Shown here: in pieces, positions 23,901 to 35,900 of the stretch
Layout of the letters: every line of letters starts with the position of its first letter
How positions within the stretch are numbered: position 1 is the first letter of the stretch
Assembly (NCBI GenBank): GCA_033763735.1
Contig: JANRJY010000124.1
Coordinates: 1-40,890, forward strand
Origin: JANRJY01 sp033763735
GTDB lineage: Bacteria; Bacteroidota; Bacteroidia; Cytophagales; UBA9547
Reading direction: 5' to 3'
Length of the DNA stretch: 40,890 bases
The notes under the pieces: generated by a model
Told to the model about the DNA's origin: nothing
What the model saw: the letters and a program-made list of their open reading frames with translations, nothing else
Database searches by the model: none
Made by a program: the position numbers and the translations under genes

Positions 23901-26900
23901 CCAATGGAGTAAATCCTAAATATGATGTAACCTATTATTACCAAGGCAATGCAGGTGCCTCTTCAAACCCATATTGGAATCGATTAGTGTCACGTGCCGA
24001 TAATTCAGTACTTTCATGGCAACACTCTGGCGCCCGATTGGATGAGGTTTCTAAGTCTTTAATTTTGGCATGTAAATCTACCTACAGAGGTGAATATATT
24101 TTAGGAGTACGTCAGAACCAAGTAGTTAACAGACCTGGTTCAGGAAGAGCAATGATGTTTCAAAATCAAGGTTTAAGCGGGGTGATTCCATATCAAAGAC
24201 CGGAAGATTATACCATTTCATTTTGGTTTTATAACTGGGGAGGAAGATCATCAGGAAATTTATTAGGTTTTAGAATGCCTGGAGGATGTCAGCCTTCGAA
24301 TGAGTTTATGATGTCCAATCAAGGTAGTAATGATGATGGTACATTTACTTACAGAGTCAATGGCTGCGGTAGACCTTATACGGGTATTTATTGGAATGCA
24401 AGTGGCGGAATCAATGGGTTGGTTAATGAATGGAATCATTTTGCACTTGTTCGACAAAATGGGAGTGTTTCAGCTTATATGAATGGAATCCTTACAACCA
24501 ATTTTTCAATTCCAAATGACGGTGCACCATTTTTGAAAGAATTTACAGTGGGTGGTCAAATTGGTTTTGGAGGCCCTACCTGGGGTGGGGTAGATGAGAT
24601 TTCTATATGGAAAAATGCTTTTACACAAACAGAGATTCAGCAAATGATGTGTCAAAAAATTACACCTGCACATCCACAATATTGTAATTTGGATATGTAT
24701 TTCAACTTTGATGAAGGTCAAGGTTCTGTTCTTGAAAACTTTTTAGGTGCCGGAGATTTAGAATTCCCTTATAATCCGATTTGGTCAGTTTCAGGTGCTT
24801 CAATTGGTGATAAAAGTGCATTTAATTACCAATCACCTCAAAGTGTAACCCTTACACACCCTGATGGAGATGCTGCCAATTTGCAATTGATTAATAAAGG
24901 TGGTAATGTATTTGGAGCACATTTGTATTATGTAGATGGCGCACCTTATTATACAGGTGCATTACCTGCAGGCGTACAATCATTGGATACTTCCAGATAT
25001 TGGGGAATGTTTGTTGTACCTAATCAGGGTAGCAGAGATAATAACGCATGGGCAGCACCTTTATTAAATTATAGTTATGGGCCAAATAAAAGAATCAATC
25101 CTGCTGCGATAGGCACCTATTCATTTATCGAAAGAAGAAACAATAGTTATATGAACTGGAAACAAGATCCTTCTGTTTCAAATAACACAACCACTCAAGG
25201 GATTTCCATGATTTATGGCGCATTATCTGTTATTGGATGGAATGCAGCCACTGAAGAATTTATAGTGGCAGATTTAAATGGGTATATTACCGGAGATTAT
25301 GTAACCCTATATGCACCACAGGGTTATCCTACAGGAGGTGCAAATTTTGCAAATAGATGGATGACTTTATCTGTAAGTGGGCCAAATACAGTTAAGTTAT
25401 TTGACTACTATTACGGAAATGGCGTTCAGACATTTTCTAATGGTGGTAGTTTACCTCAGTATATTGCAAAAGGATATTCTGCTTTTCAGCCATTGACAGT
25501 GACTTCTGTTAATACTGGCACTCAAACCTTAACTGTTAGTAATATGTTGGATTTTGCTACGAATGACCCAGTTATATTGGGTATTCAAGCTGGTGGTGTT
25601 ATTCCGGGAAATATGAACTTAAACAGTAATTGGTGTTATGGTTTTAATGCAAATATCACAGGGACAAATACATTAACGATTGGTAATCCATGTGGATATA
25701 ATATGAACACTGTAGGAACTGCCCCTATCCGTGTAAGTAAAATTGCACAAGGACAAAAGTTGGAGTGGGTACTTTCAAGTACTACTGTTAATGGTTTTCA
25801 ATTTACCAACACTGTACCTACCGTTGCTGGTATTATTGGACAAACTACAGCTTGTCAAGGTGCTACTCAATTGACCTATAGAGTTAAAACGCCATTGGAT
25901 ATTAATGCTCAATCTTTTTTGTGGAGAGGTACTTCCGGATTGGTTTTGGGTCCTTCAACTAAAGATACCATTACGGTTAATATTGTAGGTGCTGCAGGAT
26001 CGGTGCAAACTTTAACCGTACAAGGTATTAATAATGTTGGGAGAAGTATACCTGTAACCTTAAATATTACAGTTTCCGGTACCGGTTATTTATCTCAACC
26101 TTTATTAGGACCTCCGGCAGTTTGTGCGGGTACAGGAGGCAATGCTTTTAATTTTGCTACTGCCATTTCTCCACAACCTATTTCTATGTTTTGGACTATC
26201 ACAGGCGGGGGAGCAATTACTGCATCCACAGTTAATACGGCTTCTGCACCAACTGCTACGGTGAGCGTAAGTGGAACCAGCTCAAAAGTTACTTTATCAT
26301 TATATGCTAATTATGCATGTGGTGTTTCATTAGTGAATTTCAATAATATAGATGTAAGTCCAATTCCTAATACCAGTTTAGTTGTAATAGGGGACTCTTT
26401 ATGTAATTCTGATAATTCTACGGGGGCTAAAATTTCTGTAAGAAATTCTGAATTGGGGGTTACCTATTATTTATGGAATGGCGGCACCTTGATTACTACA
26501 GGGACTGGTAATGGATCGACTTTACAAATGACTTATCCTAAAGCCTCGTTGCCTACTTGGACAACACAAACCCTAACAATTAGAGCCCAAAGTGGGTATA
26601 GTACTTACTTGTGTCCAGTTGCTCCGGTAACACTTACACAACCTGCGTATGCTTTGATGGGTGCAACCTTAACAGGCGCACAATTAACACCTACATTATT
26701 AGCGCCTTCTTCATTTTGTTATGATTGGAGTTCTGGACAAGCTTCAGCTTTTATGTTAACTATCACAGGAGCACAGCCCGGTGTTACTTATCAGGCTCAG
26801 TATCAAGATATTACTATTCCAAATGGATCGCCACTTGGAGCACCGTTTTATTATCCAATTAGTAATTTGGCTACTGCTCAAACCTCTACAGTTGTTTTAA

Positions 26901-29900
26901 ATGTTCAGCCGGGTGCTTTTCCCTATTGGCTCAATTATAATGCACCTACAACTATTACAGCCACGGCACAACCTCCGGGTTGTCCGACCCAATATATTTC
27001 AGTGCGTACAACAATAACTACAAATTATCAAGCACCTGTTGTAACTCCCTCCAGACTATCAGGTCCTGGTATAGGGATCAGGTTAGCTGGTGATGATGAC
27101 AGAAATGCATGTGGTGCTCCCGGCTCACCTAATACATATTTTACGACCGCCAACGGAGGTGCTCCAACGGTATTCACAGGTCGCACCATAACTGTTGCTG
27201 CCGGCACACGTGCTACAAATTGGACTACATTCACTCGTTCGGGCGGCAGTATTACCTTAGCTGATGTAGCCAACAATGATGTATTGATATTAATTGCTAC
27301 AAATGGTGCCGGTACTGGAGCTACTTCTTATCCAAGCAATGGAGGTGGAATTAACTTAAATGGTACAAAGTTATATGTACGTAATGTGAACGCTGGTGCA
27401 GGTACTTTCGAACTTTCAAACACAAGAAATGGCGCGTCTATTACCTGGAATGCAGGTACTTTCACTCAAATGAATTTCTGGGCACCGGTTACGATTGATA
27501 TTGTTTCAGGTAGTCCAAGTAGTTTGACAATACCTGCGCGTTTCTTAACATTAAATGGAGGTAGTACCGGTTTAAACTTGTATTCTCAAATTCAATTTGA
27601 ATCAAATAATACTCAAGATGGTTACAGCTATAATGGTACAGTTCAAAATTTATTAAATGGAGGTGGAGGTTTTCAAAATGGTAACCGTACTTATTTTGTA
27701 GCTTCCATTGCCGGAACGGGAAATAACACATTCATGCTGGGAGCCATTAATCCTTCTTCTGGTGAAGCTCCAATGCCTTATTTTGCAGGCAAAGGAATTG
27801 CTTACTGGTCAACATCCAATAATATTGTTACTGTGTTTCAAGGAGATTTAACCGACTACATGCAAGCAGGTGATATTCTTCGTGATATGAGTGATAATTT
27901 AATAGGTGTAATATCGGGATTTAATGTGTTTGGTGGCAATGGTCCTAGACAAATTTTACTACAAGCTACACCTTCTTTTGGAAGTGCAGCATCCGGATCT
28001 ACCTTTTCGTGGATTCATCCTATCGCAAATTTTGGAAATGCATTTAGTATAGTTTTAAAATCAGGCACATCTGCTTATACTTCAGGTGGATATACTTGGA
28101 AAGTTACGCCATCAACCGCTGTTACGAATTTGGCAGGTGCCGGTGGAGGTGGCACATATAATGCAGCAACCGGTATCCTTACAAATACCAATGCAGATGC
28201 CACCAACAACAAAAGTGGATTACAGATCACTTGGAATCCAACATTTAGTGGATTAGCTACTATCAATGTTGTAGCACGAAATCAATGTGGGGTAAGTACA
28301 AATTCCGCTGAACCTAATACCCCCGGGTATAATCGAACCACATATGGAGTATATGTAGATAGAGGACTCCCTGCAACGCCTTCTTCTATAGTTAATGCAG
28401 GAGTTCAATTGTGCGATAACCCATCGTTAACAAACGTAAGTGTGAATCTGCAATCTTCTGAGCAAGCACGAGGTGGATATCAATGGATTATTAAAAACGC
28501 AGGTACAAGTACAATTAATCCTGCAACGACTAGTTTCAATAACAATCCTTGTGCTTGGAGCAGAGACCCCTTGTTGACAGCTACATCAGGACTGAAAGAA
28601 TTTGTTTGTTGTGGAGGTCCACCACCTAACCAATGTCTTGTAGGAGGTGGTGCCAACTTTGGTGGACAATATGGAGGAGGTCCTGCTTATCCTTTTGATG
28701 GAATGTTAGAGGTGTTGCCTGCAAATGCAGCTAACACAGCCAATATCAATTGGGATCAAAATTTTACAGGTGTCGCTACAGTATGTACCAGAAGCTATGG
28801 TTGTGGTAATTATTTAACAAATATGTTGTCGTCACCTTGGGTATGTTCTAACATAACTATCAGTGGAATTCCTGCATTAACAGGTACTGCGCTTGCAGGA
28901 CCCACTTCTCGTTGCTACGGTCCGGGTACTTCTAATTATGTAGGAAGCAATCCGAATGCCGGTTCATTTAATTATTTCATGGAAAATGCTTTGAATGTTG
29001 GTTTAAAAATATTCTACAATTTCCCTGGTAATAATAATAATAACTCTACTTCTGTTCAATCTTTTGGTCCATTAGGAAACTTGGTTGCTGGTGGTGCTTA
29101 TATAACCGACCGCTTTGGTGCAACTAATAATGCGATGAATATAAATGGATCACTAAATAATGTTGCAGATTGTTGTGGAGGTGGTGAATGGCAAAGTGTA
29201 GGCTTAAAAAATAGATTTACATTAGGAGCATGGATCAGACCTGCTGATGTTAACACTGGAAGTGTGAAAATGATATATGGAGGTGATGATAATGCGGGTA
29301 TTTATATAGCAGATAATAAATTTGGATTCTATGCACGCAAAAACGGAAATACTGCCATTTTTCCAGCCAATTTTACTGGAGGTTGCATGGGTGGTAATGG
29401 GGCAACAACAGTACCCGGAATTACCATTACTCCAGGCGTATGGCAACATGTAGCAATGTCATTTGTAAATTCAGGTGCAATTGCAACAGCTAAGTTCTAC
29501 TATAACGGTGCGCTTATTACAACCATGACCGCAACCGGAGCTGGTGTTCAGAATGGTTATGGAATGAATGTTGGAGAATGGCGCTGGTGTGGTAACAATT
29601 GGAATGGTGGTTTGGATGATATTGTTGTTTATAACAGAGATTTGACAGATTGGGAGGTACAGGCTTTAAATACGGTTACAAGCATACCTGTAACTTCACC
29701 TGCAGGAACTATAGCTGTTTCTACTGGTATTTTAACTTGGTCTCCTACATTTACTGGTATTGCCAATATTGGAGTTGTCCCAATCGGTTGTTCAAATCCG
29801 GGATATCCATTTTATTCTACTGTAACAGTCACATCATTCCCAACTATTACAGGGGTGCAAGGATTCAATCCTTCGTCTTGTACAGCCGGTGCCAGTGGTT

Positions 29901-32900
29901 CTGTACAAATTACTATTGTCGGTTTCACAGGTTCTAATGGAACTTTGTTTAATGTCGATTTAAATAATGACTTAGTTTTTGAAGCGGTAGGTACAATTAC
30001 TTCAGGAGTAATACTTGTTAATACAGGATTACCATCAGGTTCAATAATAACTAATGTAACTATTCGTCAACAAGGTTCACTTTGTACACCCGCAACCTTC
30101 CCATATAGTTATGTTGTAGGAGGTGGAGTAGCTCCAAGTTCAACTCCTGGGGTATCACTATCCAGTTCAAATCCTGCTTGTTCGGGCTCCAATGCTCAAG
30201 TTCAAGTTTCCGGAAGCCAAAATTCAGTTAATTATTATGCCTTACTCAACGGAAGTGTTGCAAGTACAAGCACCGTAGTGGGTACAGGTGGCAATATTAA
30301 TTTAACTGTGTTAGGGGCCGGTGTGTTAACCGCTTCGGGAGCTAATCAAGTATATAATTTCAGGGTGGTTGCAGCAAGTACAGGTTGTCCTTCCATTACT
30401 TTAGGCGGAATAGGTTCATTAACCGTAACAGGGCCAAGTATTGCAGGCACTATTACCGGTGCACCCAATCCGGTTTGTTCGGGCAATAATACTTTACTTA
30501 CCGTTACAGGGTCAACGGGTTTAATTCAATGGATGAACTCAACGGTATCCGGATCTGCAGGATTTGCAAATATTGTGGGTGCTAACTCGGCAACATATGC
30601 CTCTCCGGTACTAAATACAAATACTTGGTATGCGGTACAAGTTACTAATGGTTCTTGTCCAACAGTAAGTGTAACCTCTGCGGTGACGGTTACTTCACCT
30701 GTGGCTACGCCTGTATTTACTTATGGGGCATTGCCATATTGTAATAATGCTTCAATACCAGCACCAACAGGTACTTTCAGTGGTGGTTCATTTAGTACTA
30801 CCTCAGCAGGTTTAAGTGCTTTGTTAAATACTTTAACCGGAGCCATAGGAACAAGTGCACCTGCAGGTATTTATTTTATAACTTATGTTGTGAATCCTAT
30901 TGGTGGTTGTCCTTCAGTTGTTGGTGTTAATTCACTTACAATAACTGGTTTACCAGCAACTCCAGCATTTACCTATAATAATCCTAATTGTAGTAATGTT
31001 GCCATTACAACTGCTACATCTTCGAATTTGATAGGTGGAGCATTTAGTTCTTCATCAACAGGATTGAGCGGATATTTGAATACTGCAAATGGTTCAATTT
31101 CTGCACCAAATACTTTATCAGGTACATTTGTTGTTAGTTATATTATTCCAAGTGCAGGTGGATGTCCTGTAGTTTCTACAACTTCAAATGTAACCGTTAC
31201 TCCATTACCTGCAACTCCAGTGTTTAATTATGGAACAGGACCTTGGTGTAATTCCGGACCAGCAAGTATTACGACAGTATCAGGAGTTTCAGGAGGTGCA
31301 TTTAGTGCAACAGGTGGCGTTCCAATAAATGCATCTACAGGTAATATTGCTGCAAGTACTTTAAGTGGTACGTTTACAGTTACTTATACTATTGCAGCAG
31401 CAGGAGGTTGTCCTTCGGTAACAGGCACCAATACAGTTACCCTAACTGGTGTTTCATCTACGCCTTCATTTACTTATGGTAATGCACCATACTGTAATAG
31501 TACCATTGCAGGTATCATTACTTCATCTGGCATTTCAAGTGGTTATTTCATTGGAAGTGGGGCTTTGAATGCAATTATCAATACTTTAACCGGTTCGATT
31601 CCTACTAATACCTTAAGTGGAACATTCACAGTAACTTATTTCAAACCGGCAGTAGGAGGTTGTACTTCTGTTTCAGGAAGCAATACAGTTACCATTACTG
31701 GATTACCTGCAACACCAACTATAGCGTATGCATCACCTTTCTGTACCATTGGTGCAAATCCATTACCTACTGTAACAGGTGCTGTTGGAGGAAGTGTATT
31801 TAGCGCAGCTCCTGCAGGTTTAGCATTTGTTTCCACTTCGACAGGTCAAATTAATTTGTCAGGTACTACACAAGGTGTTTATACCGTAAGCTATACCATA
31901 CCCGCTTCCGGAGGTTGCCCTGCGGTAGTTGGAACTGTTGGAGGCGTTACTATTAATTCATTACCAGGATTATTATTTGGATATACACCTAATAATGTAT
32001 GTACATCTGCTTCAACTACATTAACAACTGGAGGTACTTTCTTAGCAGGAGGCTCATATGCTTCTGCGCCTTCAATGGGTGCTGGTCTTAATGCAAGCAC
32101 CGGTGCAGTAACACCGGCTTCTCTTTCAGCTGGAGCATATTTGGTGAGTTATACCGTAAATGTTCCCGGTTGTGGAAACGTTACAAGTGCTGCGGGTTCT
32201 GCATTGACTATTACGGGTACTGCTACGGCAGGAACAATTAATGGCCCTGCAACACCTATCTGTTACAATACGGCTACTGTAGTAACATTATCCGGCTTTG
32301 CTCCTGCAAATGCTACTATTCAATGGTATCAAAGCACCGTTTCAGGCACAGGTCCATGGACAGCTGTTGGTGCAAGTGCAAGTACCTATGTAACCAATTC
32401 TTTGACAAGTAATAATTTCTATATCGCAACAATTAATAATGGAATTTGTCCAACTGTCACAGTGGCTTCGGCTTTCACAGTAAATGTAACGCCTCAAAGT
32501 CAAGGTGGAACGGCTGCAGTTACTTCATCATTGCCAATATGTGCAGGTAGCAATGCCAATGTGCAGGTAACAGGTAACGTAGGTAACATACAATGGCAAT
32601 CATCTAATAATAGTGTTGCCGGGTTTACTGATATTTCAGGTGCAACATCAACCCCTTATGCAACAGCAACTTTACCTGCCGATACTTGGTTTAGAGTAGT
32701 TGCTACAAATGGTGCCGGTTGTACCCCTGCAATCTCAAATCCAGTTTTAGTAAGCACAACGCTTTGCGGTATTACTGCTGCATTTACTTCAACCGGAACC
32801 CGATTCTGCGAAATTAATTCAAGTGGAACAGGTATAACATTTACCGATAACTCTTCTACACAAGCAGGAAGTACCATTACTGGTCGTGCTTGGACATTTA

Positions 32901-35900
32901 CCGGTGGAACTCCTTCTAGTACAGTTCTTGGAGTAGTAACTTCAGGTTACAATGTGAATGTAAAATACTTAACACCTGGTGTTTACAGTGTATTGCTTTC
33001 AGTATCCGGTACGGGAGGTGTTAGTAGTACTTTTACTGGTATCGTAACCATTGATGGTGTTAGTACGGTTGGTGCTGTTACTGTCGCTGCAACGCCTATT
33101 TGTTACAATACTTCGGCTTCTGTAACTATTGGCGGTAACAATTCGGGAGCGGCTATTCAATGGGCTTCTTCGACAGATTTGGCTACTTATACTTCTATTG
33201 GAGGTGCTAATACTAATACTTATGGCACTGTTCTAACCACAACTACTGGCTTTAGAGCTATTATTACCAATGGTGTTTGTCCAGCGGTTACTTCAACTGC
33301 GAGTGTAGTTTCAGTAAATGGACAAGCTTTGTCAGGTACTATATCAGGACCTTCAGGTACCTTGTGTTTAGGTTCTCCTGTTGCTTTAACCTTGGCTGGT
33401 CAGCAAGGTTCAAATATTGCATGGTATGTTTCAAATATTCCTGCTTTTACTTCCTCAACTTTGTTGGGCAACGGTAATTCTTTAAACACTACTGCTAATT
33501 TAACAACTGCTTATTATAGAGTGTATGTTACAAACGGTGCATCTTGTACAACCGTCAACTCTTTAAATTTTGTGTTAAACAGTTCTACATGTGGTATTAA
33601 TGCAGTTATTTCCTTAACAGGCAATAACAGACTTTGTGCCAATCCGAATGCCACCTTTAATTTCTCTGATGCATCTTCTTCAAGTGGTACATTATCAGGT
33701 TGGAATTGGAACTTTGGAACCGGTGCAGTACCAGCTACTTCATCAGTTCAAAATCCGGGCAATGTGGTATATGCAACTGCTGGCGTTAGAACTGTTGGAT
33801 TAACCGTAACGGGTACAGGTGGAGTTACCGGTACGGCAACATATACGATTACAGTAGATGGTCTGGCAACAGCCGGTACGGCTTCTTCTTTAACTACCAT
33901 TCCGCTTTGTTACAATACAGCTGCAAACTTGACAATTTCAGGTTCTTCGGGTGCTATTCAATGGCAAAGTTCACCTGATAATACGGTTTGGTCTGATATT
34001 GCAAGTGCAAATGCAACATCATACAATACAGGTAATCTTACAGCCACTACGTATTATCGTGCTACGGTTACCAGTGGTGTATGTCCTGTTCAAACAACTG
34101 GCTTAGTTACTGCAACCGTAACGCCTGACGCAAATACAGGTACACTTTCGGGTCCTACAGGTGTATGCGTAGCCTCATCACAAACCATGCAAACAACTGG
34201 TGCTGTAGGTACCATTACATGGCAAGAAAGTAATGATGGATCTACTTGGGCAGTAGTTGGCACGGGAGCTACACTAACCAAATCGATACCGTATAGCCCT
34301 ACTTCGTATTATAGAGTTTTAGTGTATAATGGAGCCGGATGTGCTACTACATCTTCATCTAACTTATTAGTAAATGCTTCTGTATGTGGAATTACCCCTT
34401 CGCTTACACTTGCAAGCAGTAGTAGGGTATGTGCCAACCCTTCGGCAAGCTTTAGTTTTACTGATAATTCATCTTCGGCAGGTACTATTACCGGACGTAC
34501 ATTTGTAATTACGGGTCCTACAGGAGTTACCTCTATTTTAGGTACGGTAGCGTCTCCTCAAACATATAACTTTGCTTCCAATACTTCCGGAGTGTATACG
34601 GCTACATTATATCTCACAGGTACAGCAGGTGCTTCTGCTACCAGTGCGGGTGTGGTATTTACCATAGATGGGGTTAGCAATGCCGGAACAATAAGTTCTG
34701 GAACTGCAATTCCTTATTGCTACAATACAAGCGGAAATCTTACTGTAACCGGATTTACAGCAGATGCAATTAACTGGGGAGTATCAACTCCGGGTGTCGG
34801 TTTTGCAGGTTCTATTGGAACTGGCGCAAGCTTAGCAACGCCTTTACAAACAACTGATGCGCAATATGTAGTAACAGTTACTAATGGCGTATGCCCTGCG
34901 GTAGTTTCTGCACCATTTGCAGCTACTATGCTTGCTCAAGCTACGGTTTCTGGATTTGTAAATAATGCAGGAGTGGGTTGTTATGGTGCTCCTTATGTGA
35001 TTTCTGTAAATGGATTAGTAGGTACTGTGACTGATTGGGGATATTCATTAAACAATTCTGGAGGTCCATTTGCTTCGGTGGGTAGTGGATCTACTTTAAG
35101 TAGAAATGCTGCTGTTTCAGGCAATTTTGAATACTATCAAGTTACATTACAAAATGGTGCAACATGTGCTTCCGTGTTAGTAAATGCTCCAGCAATTAGC
35201 ATTACAGGATGTACAGCTACAGCTATTATTAACTCAACAGTTAATCCTAATTTGTGTTTATCAGAAGCACAAGGTCAAGGAATAGTATTTACTGATGCAA
35301 GTACTTCAGGAGGTCCAATTGTGGCTTGGGCATGGGATTTTGGTTCAGGTGCTTCACTTGCAACTTCATCAGTTCAAAACCCACCTGTAATTACTTATTC
35401 AACTCCTGGAGCCAAAACAGTAATTTTAAATATTACTGCTGCTGGAGGAGTTACAAGTCAGGCAACCAAAACGTTTACAATTGATGCCTTACCTGTTGCA
35501 GGAACGATTTCAGTTGATAAAAATCAGGCTTGTGCGGGTAGTACAGTAAACTTATCAGTGGCCAACTCTTCTGTAACCAGTGGTATATGGAATTATACTA
35601 CCTCATCTCCTTTTGGAACGGGTTCATTTGCCAATCCAAATGGGGTAAGTGTAGGAAGTGCTGCTACTACTTGGACATTCCAATACTCAGGTACTAATGG
35701 TACTTGCACAGTTCCAGCTACTTCAAATACTCAATCTGTGGCGGTAACAGTGCAGCCTACGGCAACAATTAGTTATGCAACAACGCCAATGTGTAAAACC
35801 AGCACTCAAGATGCTGTTTTAAGTGGATATACCGTTGGTGGCGTATTTACTTCAAGTCCAACAGGTTATGTAAATTCATCTACGGGTCAATTGCAAAACT

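Noticed and set aside
27028..27276. Minus-strand frames inside the giant gene, including this 82-codon one
   Set aside because: They are low-complexity shadows (V/P/A/T-rich) of the Thr/Gly/Ser-rich plus-strand coding sequence, without starts or promoters of their own.
30704..32218. Possible CRISPR-like periodic array (about 250-bp period)
   Set aside because: The period is protein-coding, in frame and diverged at DNA level; there are no short identical repeats with spacers.
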